DNA from: Amycolatopsis thailandensis
GTDB taxonomy: Bacteria; Actinomycetota; Actinomycetes; Mycobacteriales; Pseudonocardiaceae
Length of the DNA stretch: 64,000 nucleotides
Assembly (NCBI RefSeq): GCF_002234405.1
Contig: NZ_NMQT01000077.1
Location: 1-64,000 of the forward strand
Direction: 5' to 3'
The translations under genes and the position numbers were made by a program. Every line of letters starts with the position of its first letter. Within the stretch, counting starts at the first letter, position 1. Shown here piece by piece: positions 36,617 through 44,834 of the stretch. The notes beneath the pieces were generated by a model, which worked only from the letters and a program-made list of their open reading frames with translations, did not search any database and had not been told where the DNA came from.

Positions 36617-37240
36617 GTGAAGACGGTACGGGTAGGGGTGCGCGCGTTCGATGCGATCACGCAGGTCGGGCTGACCAGCTACTTCCGGTCGCGGCCGGAA
36701 GTGGAAGTGGTGGACTGCGCGGCGCTGACCGCGAACGACGTGCGGGTGGTCCAGGCCGATCGGATGTCGTCGCAGGTGGTGGCCGAGCTCAAGCAGTGGG
36801 CGGCCGAGGTGGCCGTGCCCACGGTGCTGGTGACGAACGAGTTGCAGGAGCACGAGGTGATGACGGCCGTGGAATGCCGCGTGGTGGCGGTGTTGTCCCG
36901 CGAGCAGGTCTCCGCCGATCGGCTGGTGGAGGTGGTGCGCGCGGCGGGTTCCGGTCGTGGAGCGCTGCCCCCGGACCTGCTGGGACAGTTGCTGGAGAAC
37001 GTGCGGCGGTTGCAGCGCGACGTGCTGTCACCCCGCGGGCTCGGAGCGGCCGGGCTGACCTCGCGGGAGGTGGACATCCTGCGGTTGATCGCCGACGGTT
37101 TCGACACCGCGGAGATCGCCGAGGAACTCTGCTACTCCGAGCGTACGGTCAAGAGCGTGATCTACTCGATGACGAACAGGCTGCACCTGCGAAACCGCCC
37201 GCACGCCGTGGCGTACGCCCTGCGAGCCGGCGTCATCTGA
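36617..37240 (+). CDS. LuxR-type regulator with pseudo-receiver domain (2)
   Basis: A 207-residue paralogue of the gene just upstream: the helix-turn-helix parts align as GLTSREVDILRLIADGFDT, AEIAEELCYSERTVKSVIYS and NRPHAVAYALRAGVI. The N-terminal domain is receiver-like. An Asp is present in VVQADRM near the phosphorylation site, but the switch Lys position reads VLSRE, so it is atypical too. The GTG at 36617 was chosen because GGGAGG lies five bases upstream; an ATG at 36575 would add 14 residues and has a weaker site. It is the last gene before a strong terminator, so the plus-strand ESX accessory block probably ends here. Confidence 0.85.
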   Translation: MKTVRVGVRAFDAITQVGLTSYFRSRPEVEVVDCAALTANDVRVVQADRMSSQVVAELKQWAAEVAVPTVLVTNELQEHEVMTAVECRVVAVLSREQVSADRLVEVVRAAGSGRGALPPDLLGQLLENVRRLQRDVLSPRGLGAAGLTSREVDILRLIADGFDTAEIAEELCYSERTVKSVIYSMTNRLHLRNRPHAVAYALRAGVI

Positions 37241-37349
37241 GCCCGAGGAGCCGTCGCGCGCTGGGGGCGCGACGGATATGACGGGCCTCGGATGTGTGAA
37301 GGAGTGACAGGAAAAGTCGAGGACCACGAACACCGCCGGACATGAAGAC

Positions 37350-37383
37350 AACCCTCCTCGCCAGTCGGCGAAGAGGGTTTTTT
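37350..37383 (+). terminator. Strong intrinsic terminator
   Basis: AACCCTCCTCGCC and GGCGAAGAGGGTT pair around AGTC, and a run of six or more T follows on the plus strand. It ends the plus-strand block after the tandem LuxR gene and lies shortly before the stop of the convergent SARP gene. It is the clearest classical terminator in the window. Confidence 0.9.
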
Positions 37384-37428
37384 GCGCGTTGCAAGTACCG
37401 CGTTCAGAGGACGAAACGCGTGTGTCCG

Positions 37429-39621
37429 CTACGGGGGTTCGGGACGGCAGGCCAATTCCGGCGGCAGGCGGTCCCTGAGACGGCCTTGGGTGCCGTCAGG
37501 AACGCCGTCCGAAATCCGTTGTGGCGGTATGTCGGGTGACGAAGATCCCGGATCGCCGTGGGCGAACCCTCTGATCAGTCCTCTATGGACACTTTCGGGA
37601 TGTCCGCGTTCGCCTGCCGTCGTGCTTGGCGCCGAGCTGACCCAATGGACGAGCCGGAGCGCGGTCTTGGCCGATTCCGGGGCCAGCGTGTGTCCATTGC
37701 GGAGCACCCAGTCCCGAACCCGGGAATCCACCGTGGACGGTGCGACATCGAGCCGGTCGGCGACATGGTCCACCTCGGTCCCGGCCGCGTCGAGGACTTC
37801 CGCGAGCTGCCGGTGAAGCGCGAGCCGGATCGCCTGCGGCATCGTCGTGTAGAAAGCCTGGCGGACGGCGGGATGCCGGAAGCGCAACCCGTTCCCGGTG
37901 CGCGCCAGCAGTCCGGCGTCGACGAGCTCGTCCACCAGACGCGCCACCTCGGCCGCCGGAAGCTCGAGGACCAGTGAAAGGTCGCGCTCCGGGAACTCGG
38001 GGCCTGACAGAGCCGCCCAGCGCAACGCCTCCTGGGCGCGCGCGGACAGGAACGCCAGCCGGCGTTTGATCACCTGCGCGGCGGATACCGGCAGCACGGG
38101 CCGGTCTTCGCCATCCGGTTCGGTGAGCGCGCCGTGGGCCCGCCACGCGTCGACGAGGTCGGTGAGGATCCGGGGGTTTCCCGCCGCTGTCCTGGCGAAA
38201 GCGACGACCGCGGGCTCCGGTGAAGGTCCGGCGAGGACGGTCAGGAGGTCGGCCGCCTCGTCGTCGCGCAGGTCCCGCAGCCTGAGGGTTTCCCCGGCCT
38301 GGTCGCGCAGTTCGCCGAGAGCCGCGCCCGCGGCGAGCGGACGATGCGAACCGATGAGCAGCAACGGTGACCGAGCGGTCAGGCGGACCAGCTCCCGCCA
38401 GACCGACAGACCCGCCGAATCGATCCACTGTAGATCGTCGGCGAAGAGGATCAACGGGGCCTGCGCGCAGAGTTCCCGTACCAGCCCGATGATCGATTCG
38501 GCGTCGGCCCCGGAATTCCGGTCACGGGGGACCTTCAGAGCGCGCGCGAGCGCCGCTCGGCGAGGATCGGCCGCGGTGAGCCGCACCCCCAGGCATTCGA
38601 GAACGAGGCGAAAGGGCGCCTCCGGGCTGAATTCGTCGGCGACGCCGATCCCCACCGCGCAGCGCGCCCCGGCGAGGGCTTCGGCCGCGAGCGCGGACTT
38701 GCCGACACCCGCCGCGCCCTCGATCCACAGCACACCACCGCGGCCTTGCTCGACCCCGGTGATCGCGGACCGGAGCCGGGAAAGTTCGGCGGCCCGGCCG
38801 ACGAACTCCGTCGCGCGCAGGCGTGCCGGCCCCGAGGCGTCACCCGTCTCCAGCGGCCACAGCGCCGGGTCGTCCGACCGGATCTGGTCGTAGCGGGTGG
38901 TGAGGGCGGAACCCGGTTCGGTGCCGAGCTGCTCGATGGTGATCGCCCGTACCGATTCGAAGACCTCCAGCGCCTCCTCGCGGCGGCCGCTCCGGTAGAG
39001 CGAGAGCAACAGAAGGTCCTGCAGATGTTCGCGCATCGGGTGCCGCGCGGCGACGTCACACAATTCGGTGGCCACCTGTGCGTGCTCACCGAGATCCAGC
39101 AGCGCTCGCGCTCGTTGCTCGACGACGTCGAGCCGAAGTTCCTTGAACCGCTCGCGTTGCGCTGCCGCGAACGGGCCGGGAAGTTCCGCCAGTGGCTCCC
39201 CGCGGTACAGGGCGAGGGCTTCGTCGAGCGCGGCGATCGTCCCGGCGGGATCGGCGTCCCGGTAGCGGTGACGAGCTTCTTCGCGCAGGGTTTCGAAGCG
39301 GACCATGTCGATCGCCTCGCCTGGAACGCGAAGAAGATAACCCGTCGCGCTCGACTCGAGGACCGGGGGAGCGCCGGTATCGGTTTCCTGTGCCGCCAAG
39401 ACCTTGCGAAGCGCGGACACGTAGGTGTAGATACTTCCGCTCGCGCTCGCCGGCGGATGCTCACCCCAGACCGCGTCGATCAACTCCGATCGCGTGACGA
39501 CCTGATTGGCGCGCAACGCGAGAACGGCGAGGACCGTGCGGCGATGGGCCGGCCCCAGGAGGATCTCTTCGTCGTCGTGCCAGACCCGGACCTGGCCGAA
39601 CAGGGCGAAGCGAAATCGCAT
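37429..39621 (-). CDS. AfsR/SARP-family regulator with BTAD and P-loop ATPase domains
   Basis: A 730-residue regulator. Residues 1-95 are an OmpR-like winged helix (FALFGQVRVW, RRTVLAVLALRANQVVTRSEL). Residues about 100-245 are the bacterial transcriptional activation domain (AAQRERFKELRLDVVEQRA, RHPMREHLQDLLLLSLYRSGR). Residues about 270-700 are a STAND ATPase with Walker A EGAAGVGKSAL and Walker B LILFADDLQWID. SARP regulators usually activate secondary-metabolite or developmental genes. At 730 residues it is shorter than AfsR (about 990) and lacks most of the C-terminal TPR region. The ATG at 39621 has AAGGAGG six bases upstream; the frame stays open further upstream but without a comparable site. 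Confidence 0.92.
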   Translation of the reverse strand: MRFRFALFGQVRVWHDDEEILLGPAHRRTVLAVLALRANQVVTRSELIDAVWGEHPPASASGSIYTYVSALRKVLAAQETDTGAPPVLESSATGYLLRVPGEAIDMVRFETLREEARHRYRDADPAGTIAALDEALALYRGEPLAELPGPFAAAQRERFKELRLDVVEQRARALLDLGEHAQVATELCDVAARHPMREHLQDLLLLSLYRSGRREEALEVFESVRAITIEQLGTEPGSALTTRYDQIRSDDPALWPLETGDASGPARLRATEFVGRAAELSRLRSAITGVEQGRGGVLWIEGAAGVGKSALAAEALAGARCAVGIGVADEFSPEAPFRLVLECLGVRLTAADPRRAALARALKVPRDRNSGADAESIIGLVRELCAQAPLILFADDLQWIDSAGLSVWRELVRLTARSPLLLIGSHRPLAAGAALGELRDQAGETLRLRDLRDDEAADLLTVLAGPSPEPAVVAFARTAAGNPRILTDLVDAWRAHGALTEPDGEDRPVLPVSAAQVIKRRLAFLSARAQEALRWAALSGPEFPERDLSLVLELPAAEVARLVDELVDAGLLARTGNGLRFRHPAVRQAFYTTMPQAIRLALHRQLAEVLDAAGTEVDHVADRLDVAPSTVDSRVRDWVLRNGHTLAPESAKTALRLVHWVSSAPSTTAGERGHPESVHRGLIRGFAHGDPGSSSPDIPPQRISDGVPDGTQGRLRDRLPPELACRPEPP

Positions 39622-40288
39622 GACGGCCTCCTTGACGCTCGGAGTATTGGTCCGGGAACGGTGGACGACTATCGAAATGACCGGCCTTCGAAGCGACTTT
39701 TCCACCCCGTCGAGTCCGGTGTCGAGCGCGGCACGGGCCCTTCGGGGAACTCTGCGGTTCATCCACAGGGGTGTGCCGCAGCGAAGCCGTCCGGAGGGCG
39801 AAGAGAGGCCGGTAAGCAAGCTCTCGTCGGCTCGCCAATATGCCTTTGACCTGGAGTTTGTTGTGTCGACGCTGGGCCGTGGCGACGGGTTTCGCACATG
39901 ACCGACCGTGGCTGTCAAGTCACTGCCGAGAGCTGTCGCGGGGCCGAGCAGGGCGACCGGCGCACTGGCCCGGTATCGGTGAGCTGCTTCGCCGATACCG
40001 GAAATCGGAAACCGTCGAAGCGGGTGCACGACATTTCTCATCGGACAGGAAAAATGGACCCATTCCATTCTCTGTCTCAGTGCGCCGGGAATTCGGTCGC
40101 GGTCACCCGGGTACCTGGCGTGCACGGGTCGTCGCGCGGCGAAGAAACCTTTTGAGGTCAAGGGGTGAAGGCCCGCGCCGGGTGGCTTCGGTGTGGAAGG
40201 GCAGAGTCGTCCGTCATTTGTCTTGTGATCAGGTCGATTCCACTGAACGGCGGTAGTGTCGACAGTGGAATATGACAGGATCGTCGGG
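39622..40288. other. Intergenic region with divergent promoters
   Basis: About 670 bp between the SARP gene (minus strand) and a small plus-strand gene. I see no supported gene in it. It contains one perfect inverted repeat (39970-40001) and should hold the promoter of the SARP gene near its left end. Confidence 0.5.
39970..40001. promoter_or_regulatory. Perfect 10-bp inverted repeat, possible operator
   Basis: CCGGTATCGG (39970-39979) and CCGATACCGG (39992-40001) are exact reverse complements separated by 12 bases. There is no T-run. Its place about 350 bp upstream of the SARP start and 290 bp upstream of the next plus-strand gene suits an operator or a processed hairpin better than a terminator. 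Confidence 0.45.
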
Positions 40289-40654
40289 ATGTCCGAGCCG
40301 CCGAGAAGGGGGGATGTCGTGGTGTTCGAGGATGACCGCCGGAGTCACGCAGAACCGGGGGAGAGGACGACCTGTCCGCCCCCCGATGACCGGGAAGACG
40401 TCTTCCGCCCGCAGCTGGAACTGGCGAGTCACTTCGACGAGTACGTCGACCAGCTGGCCGGCCTGGTGGTCGTCCAGCCCCGGGGCGAGGTCCGGGACTC
40501 CTACATCGACATCCTGGTCGGCCTGAGCAACGCCGCCGAGGCGTTCCGGCGGTCCGAGGCGGGTGACACGCAGGAGGCGGCCGAACGGCTCCGGTCCGCT
40601 GTGGACTTGCTCGCCAGGGCGCGGACGGACGGATTCGTGCTCGTCCACGCCTGA
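40289..40654 (+). CDS. Small hypothetical protein
   Basis: A protein of about 121 residues that I do not recognise. It starts with an acidic, Arg-rich hydrophilic stretch (residues 1-40), followed by a helical part (QLELASHFDEYVDQLAGL, DILVGLSNAAEAFRR, QEAAERLRSAVDLLARAR) that could form a small helical bundle. No signal peptide, membrane segment or motif is seen. Three in-frame starts compete: GTG 40256, ATG 40289 and GTG 40319. The last has AAGGGGGG five bases upstream and may be the true one. It converges with the cold-shock gene. Confidence 0.6.
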   Translation: MSEPPRRGDVVVFEDDRRSHAEPGERTTCPPPDDREDVFRPQLELASHFDEYVDQLAGLVVVQPRGEVRDSYIDILVGLSNAAEAFRRSEAGDTQEAAERLRSAVDLLARARTDGFVLVHA

Positions 40655-40655
40655 C

Positions 40656-40722
40656 CGCCCTTTCGGGCGAAGTCCTTGACCGAAAAGACCTCTTCCGTCA
40701 CCGCGGCCCTGATCCCGGGCCG
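40656..40722. terminator. Candidate bidirectional terminator hairpins between convergent genes
   Basis: Two short stems lie between the convergent stops: CGCCC-TTTC-GGGCG (40656-40669) and CGGCCC/GGGCCG (40704-40722). Neither has a T-run, so termination is only suggested by their position. Confidence 0.35.
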
Positions 40723-41139
40723 TCAGGCCTCCACCCAGCCGTGCTTGTGTGCCAGGTGGACGAGCTGACGCCGGATCAGCGTGATCTGCTCGCCGGTGAC
40801 ACTCGGCGCGGCGCCGATGAGCGACTCGGTGACCTCGTCGAGGAATTCCTTGACCGTCAGGACGTCGCACATGCCGTCGTCCTGGGTGTTCGCCGCCGCG
40901 CTCCGGCGCGCGAGGTCGCTGGCCCCGCTTTCCGGGGACTCGACGAGGTCCACACGCGACGCTTTCAAGCCGCGTTCGCTCTCCAGCACGTCGAACTTCA
41001 CCGAGACGCCCGGCCCCAGCAGCCGTTTGTCGAAGGTGAGCGCGTTGACGTGGACGAACACATCCTCGCCACCGTTCTCGGGCGCGGCGAAACCATATCC
41101 GCGGATCTCGTCGAAACTGACGATTTTTCCTTCGGGCAC
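40723..41139 (-). CDS. Cold-shock domain protein with C-terminal extension
   Basis: A 138-residue protein. Residues 1-68 form a cold-shock (CspA-like) nucleic-acid-binding domain: GKIVSFDEIRGYGFAAPENG with RNP1-like GYGFAAP, and EDVFVHVNAL as RNP2-like. Classical Csp proteins have about 67 residues. Here another 70 residues follow, hydrophilic to about 85 and then helical (DVLTVKEFLDEVTESLIG, GEQITLIRRQLVHLAHKHGW). Such two-part cold-shock proteins occur in actinomycetes, but the role of the extension is unknown. The GTG at 41139 is preceded by GGAGG. It binds single-stranded RNA or DNA by family knowledge. Confidence 0.9.
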   Translation of the reverse strand: MPEGKIVSFDEIRGYGFAAPENGGEDVFVHVNALTFDKRLLGPGVSVKFDVLESERGLKASRVDLVESPESGASDLARRSAAANTQDDGMCDVLTVKEFLDEVTESLIGAAPSVTGEQITLIRRQLVHLAHKHGWVEA

Positions 41140-41218
41140 GACGGAAATCCTCCGGCTGTTCGATGGGTGTCCAGGGGCGCTCGGGGCAGGCCGCGGGGCT
41201 GGTCCTGGCGCCGGGTGA

Positions 41219-41668
41219 TCAGAAGCCGCGCTCGCCGTCGGACGTCTCGGTCTTGCGGGCGAGCAGGATCGGCAGGGTGTACTCCGGTTTCGGCTGCTGA
41301 TCCGACCGGTTCTTCCGGGCGCCGCGATCGAGGAAAAGCAGAAGTGTGCCGCAGATGATGCAGACCAGTTCGGTACCCGTCGCGCAGTACTCGGCGAAGG
41401 TGCTGAAGTGGTCTCGTTGCGCGAAGACGCCGACGGTCTCCGCGATGGCGTACGAACCGAGGGTGGCCACTCCGAAATCGACGGCCAGCCAGGTCATGAG
41501 CCGATGGCGCCACGCCAGCAGCCCGATGGCGATGAGCGGACCGGATATCGCGTTGAGGAGGAACAGGGGAGCGAGGAAACCCAGTCCTTCGATGGTCCAG
41601 AGGTAGAAGTGGACGCCGGAGGAACCCAGCAGGCCAATCACGACGGCGATGCGCAAAGCTGCTTTCAT
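41219..41668 (-). CDS. Small four-helix membrane protein of unknown function
   Basis: A 149-residue protein with about four hydrophobic helices: around residues 6-24 (IAVVIGLLGSSGVHFYL), 30-52 (LAPLFLLNAISGPLIAIGLL), 57-80 and 103-122 (ELVCIICGTLLLFL). The C-terminal 27 residues are charged and probably cytoplasmic. I do not recognise a family. The ATG at 41668 follows AAGGAG by six bases, while a much longer open frame upstream has no such site. It shares a strand with the cold-shock gene, 79 bp away, and may be co-transcribed with it. Confidence 0.75.
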   Translation of the reverse strand: MKAALRIAVVIGLLGSSGVHFYLWTIEGLGFLAPLFLLNAISGPLIAIGLLAWRHRLMTWLAVDFGVATLGSYAIAETVGVFAQRDHFSTFAEYCATGTELVCIICGTLLLFLDRGARKNRSDQQPKPEYTLPILLARKTETSDGERGF

Positions 41669-42045
41669 CGTGAACTCCTTCGATCCCTCTGCTCCTTCGC
41701 TTCTTACCACGGAGCCCGCTCGTCGTCCGGAACTCGTTGCGCCGGATGGGACGATCGCCGGTCGTGGACGTGGGAAGGCGCCCTGCACTTGAGACATGTT
41801 TCGACCGCATTCTGGCACTTCGCCAATGTCCGATGGCTCTTTGCGGCGGCCGCTGCCAGATCCGGTGAGCACGACTGCCTTTTCTGACACGTCTTTTAGG
41901 ATGTCTTCTCGTGGCAGGGCAGCGCGTCGGCGATGTATTTTCGGGTGAAACCCTTGTCCCGAACCGCACGCGTGATGGATCGTCCTTATCGTCGGAGATA
42001 CGCTGGCTTGTCTTGTGTTCTTGGACGGAAACGCCAGAGGTGACC
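41669..42045. promoter_or_regulatory. Divergent intergenic region
   Basis: About 375 bp between the membrane-protein gene (minus strand) and regulator A' (plus strand), relatively AT-rich near 41870-42030. No gene or clear palindrome was found; it probably holds both promoters. Confidence 0.45.
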
Positions 42046-43425
42046 ATGGTTCGGCGCGGTAACGGCCAGCTCCGGACGAGGGAGCGAGCCGACACACCAA
42101 GCGGTGGCTTGGATCTTCGTGGCGTCGAGGGGTTGTGCACCTCGGAAGTCGAGGCGCGGCTGGACGTGGTCACCCCCGGATTGACCGCCAGCGTGCCTTG
42201 GCTGATGGCCGGACAGGACACCGGCCCCACCCCGGCCGTGCCCGCCGGGCTGTGCGCCTCGGCCAAGTCGGCCCGAGAGATGACCCGAGGCAAGGACGTC
42301 GGCCTCGCCGTCGCGTGGGCCGAGGAAGCCTTGGACGAGGCTCCGTGCCGTCACGACCCGCTGTGCGTGTGGCGTGCCCTCGTGACACTGGTGAGCGCCG
42401 GTGAACTGGTGACCGTGGACGAGCAGTGCGCCCGGTTGGTGGAGGACGTCGAGCCGGGGCCGTTCACCCGGGCGCAGCGCCGCAGCATGATGCTCCGCGC
42501 TCGCGCGAGAGTGGCCCGGCACACCGGCGATCTGCCGGGCGCGCGACGGATCCTCGGCGAGCTGATCGAGTCGGACGTGAGCCAGAACGTCCGGCTGCTC
42601 GGCGTGTCCTGGCTGGTCGATGTCCTGCTCGAAGAAGGGGCGATCGACGAAGCGGTGGACCTGATGGCCGACAGCGGCCTCGAGCGGGCGGCGCAGCAGT
42701 GGCTGATGTGCCGCCCGATGCTGCTGTCGGCCCGGGCGGCGGTCCGGCTGGCCACCGGCGACGCGGACACCGGCTTCCAGGACTTCCTGCAGGCCGAGCG
42801 CCTGTTCGAGGGGCAACGGATGTCGAACCGCGCCATGCTGCTGTGCCCGACGCAGATCTCTCTGGCCGCCAAGGCCACGCGACGGGACGAACTCGCCGCC
42901 CGGATCGCCGGTCAGGTGCTGCTCAGGGCTCGTGGCTGGGGCGAGCCGAGGGTGCTGGGCATGGCGCTGAGCACGCTGGCGACGGTCGAAGACGGACCGG
43001 ACGCCTGTGCGCAGCTCACCGAAGCGGCCGAGCTGCTCGAAGTCGGCGGTGCCCGCAGCGAACTGATCACCGTCAATCAGGAGCTCGCCCGGCGCTTGGC
43101 GGCCCGCGACGACGTCGCGGGGGCACGCTGGCGGATCGGCCAAGCCGTGGGAATCGCGAAGGAGATCGGAGCGCACGGCAGGGCCCAGAACCTGCGCGCC
43201 GAGTTCGGCGGCATGACCGACTCGGTGCGGTTGACCAAACAGGAGAGCAGGGTGGCCTCGCTGGCGAGAGGCGGCCACTCGAACGAACAGATCGCCGGAA
43301 AACTCGGTCTTTCACTGAGAGGCATCGAGTTCCATCTGTCCAATGTGTACCGGAAACTGGGCGTGCGGGGAAGGAGAGGGCTCCGCGACGCGCTCGGTGA
43401 AGAAGTGGCCGGTCGGCAGATGTGA
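42046..43425 (+). CDS. LuxR-family transcriptional regulator (A'), paralogue of the gene at 16371
   Basis: A 459-residue regulator. The C-terminal LuxR helix-turn-helix reads LTKQESRVASLARGG, NEQIAGKLGLSLRGIEFHL and YRKLGVRGRRGLRD. Before it are TPR-like helical repeats without a P-loop (CVWRALVTL, GDLPGARRILGELI, ELLEVGGARSELI), aligning with regulator A at 16371. Two HTH positions usually occupied by a TVE triad read GIE, a minor deviation. The ATG at 42046 was chosen because AGAGG lies upstream; the longer frame to 41911 runs into the AT-richer intergenic region. It is followed after 27 bp by regulator B', so the pair forms an operon. Confidence 0.88.
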   Translation: MVRRGNGQLRTRERADTPSGGLDLRGVEGLCTSEVEARLDVVTPGLTASVPWLMAGQDTGPTPAVPAGLCASAKSAREMTRGKDVGLAVAWAEEALDEAPCRHDPLCVWRALVTLVSAGELVTVDEQCARLVEDVEPGPFTRAQRRSMMLRARARVARHTGDLPGARRILGELIESDVSQNVRLLGVSWLVDVLLEEGAIDEAVDLMADSGLERAAQQWLMCRPMLLSARAAVRLATGDADTGFQDFLQAERLFEGQRMSNRAMLLCPTQISLAAKATRRDELAARIAGQVLLRARGWGEPRVLGMALSTLATVEDGPDACAQLTEAAELLEVGGARSELITVNQELARRLAARDDVAGARWRIGQAVGIAKEIGAHGRAQNLRAEFGGMTDSVRLTKQESRVASLARGGHSNEQIAGKLGLSLRGIEFHLSNVYRKLGVRGRRGLRDALGEEVAGRQM

Positions 43426-43452
43426 CGGTGCAGGGTGAGGCGAGAGGACGAA

Positions 43453-44721
43453 ATGTTCGAAGAAGCCGGATCGAAAGAGCCGGTGGCCGGTCCGGTGGAT
43501 CCCGTCGGTGCCGTGCGGACCGAACTCGAGCGGCTGGTGGCCGACGGCCGGTGGTATCTCGCCGGGCATCTGGTGCGGATGCTGTCGGCCCAACACTCAC
43601 TGTCACGTCCCGTCACCGGCTACGCTCAGTTGGTGCACATCGCCGGGGCACGCTTCCTCGCCGGGCTCGAGCAGGACGAGTCACGGCACGCTGGGCGCGA
43701 GTCCAAAGAGGTGCTCCGGGTGGTGCAAGCCCTCAATCGCGGCCGCCAGCGGGGTGAGGTGGTGCGGCTGGCTCGGGCGCCGCTGACCTCGGAGGATCTC
43801 CCAGGGGCGGCGAGGGTCTGGGTCGGTGTGCTCGCCCTCGCGTACGCGGGGCATCTGGCCGACGCACGGGCCTTGCTGAGGCTGGCCGAGGACACCCGCG
43901 GCGCGCACGGTACCGCGGTGACACGGTCGGGTCTCGCGCTGCTGCGGGCGAGGGTGGCGTCGTGGGGAGCGGGGCGGGAAGCCGCCTCGGAAGCGATGAG
44001 GGAGATCCTGACGCGCGGGATCCCGGCGGAGCTCCGCAGTCTCGCCGTCGCGTGGACGGTGTCCGCGTCGGTGGCGGCGGGCGAATTCTCGCGGGCACGG
44101 GCTCTCCTGCGTGAACACGACTTCGACGGTCCGCTGACCGATGTCGCCGACGAAGCGGAACTCCTCTTCGCTCGCGGCGGCCTGCATCTCGCCACGGGTA
44201 AGCACGAACTCGGTTACGACGACTACAAGGCCTGTGGACGTCTGTTGCTCAGCCGTTCCGTGCACAACCCGGCGGTGCTGCCTTGGCGCGCCCACGCGGC
44301 GCTCTGCTCGCACGTGCTTCAGCGGCCCGTGCTGGCCGCCTCCCTCGCCTCCGCGAGTGTCATCGCGGCGCGCCGTTGGGGTGCCAGGGAAACACTCGCC
44401 ATCTCGTTGTACGCCTCCTCGACCATCGCCGCGGATCCCGACGGCGCGCCGCGCCGTGACGAGCACGGGGATTTCGCCGGCGTCGTGCTCCGGCCGGAGT
44501 TCACCGCGGTACTGAACGATCTGTGCAGCGCCACCGAGCACGCGCCGTTGACCGACCCGGAACGTGAGGTGACCGAATTGGCTCGCGCCGGACTGCGCAA
44601 CAAGGAGATCGCCGAACGGCTGTCCGTGTCGACGAGAACGGTGGAGGCCCGGCTGTCCAAGGTGTACCGCAAATTGGGCGTCACGGGCAGGGACGGGTTG
44701 CGCGGCATCTTCACCCTGTGA
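43453..44721 (+). CDS. LuxR-family transcriptional regulator (B'), paralogue of the gene at 17815
   Basis: A 422-residue regulator with a C-terminal LuxR helix-turn-helix (LTDPEREVTELARAGL, NKEIAERLSVSTRTVEARL, YRKLGVTGRDGLRG) and a helical TPR-like N-terminus without Walker motifs. It aligns with regulator B at 17815 along its length (LALAYAGHLADAR against LALVYADHLESAR; SLAVAWTVSA; SVHNPAVLPWR). The ATG at 43453 follows GAGAGGAC; a GTG at 43435 is an alternative. It lies just downstream of A' on the same strand. Its stop codon lies inside the long inverted repeat at 44718-44820. Confidence 0.88.
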   Translation: MFEEAGSKEPVAGPVDPVGAVRTELERLVADGRWYLAGHLVRMLSAQHSLSRPVTGYAQLVHIAGARFLAGLEQDESRHAGRESKEVLRVVQALNRGRQRGEVVRLARAPLTSEDLPGAARVWVGVLALAYAGHLADARALLRLAEDTRGAHGTAVTRSGLALLRARVASWGAGREAASEAMREILTRGIPAELRSLAVAWTVSASVAAGEFSRARALLREHDFDGPLTDVADEAELLFARGGLHLATGKHELGYDDYKACGRLLLSRSVHNPAVLPWRAHAALCSHVLQRPVLAASLASASVIAARRWGARETLAISLYASSTIAADPDGAPRRDEHGDFAGVVLRPEFTAVLNDLCSATEHAPLTDPEREVTELARAGLRNKEIAERLSVSTRTVEARLSKVYRKLGVTGRDGLRGIFTL

Positions 44722-44820
44722 TCAGACGGACGACACACGTGACTGGGTGGACGACACACGCGATGTCCATCTGATCACGCGTGTCGTCCGTTCAATCACG
44801 TGTGTCGTCCCCCTGATCAC
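44718..44820. repeat. Long inverted repeat with four GGACGACAC copies between convergent genes
   Basis: GTGATCAGACGGACGACACA pairs with TGTGTCGTCCCCCTGATCAC, about 25 bp of arm with two mismatches. Inside, two more GGACGACAC-type copies face each other (44749 and 44779 regions). It overlaps the stop of regulator B' and ends 15 bp before the stop of the convergent acyl-CoA dehydrogenase gene, so it may act as a two-way terminator. It differs in sequence from the GAAAGCC family. Confidence 0.8.
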
Positions 44821-44834
44821 GCCGCGCCGCGGGG

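Noticed and set aside
19392..37240. A complete ESX/type VII secretion system
   Set aside because: No EccB, EccC, EccD or EccE and no small WXG100 pair was found among the translated frames.
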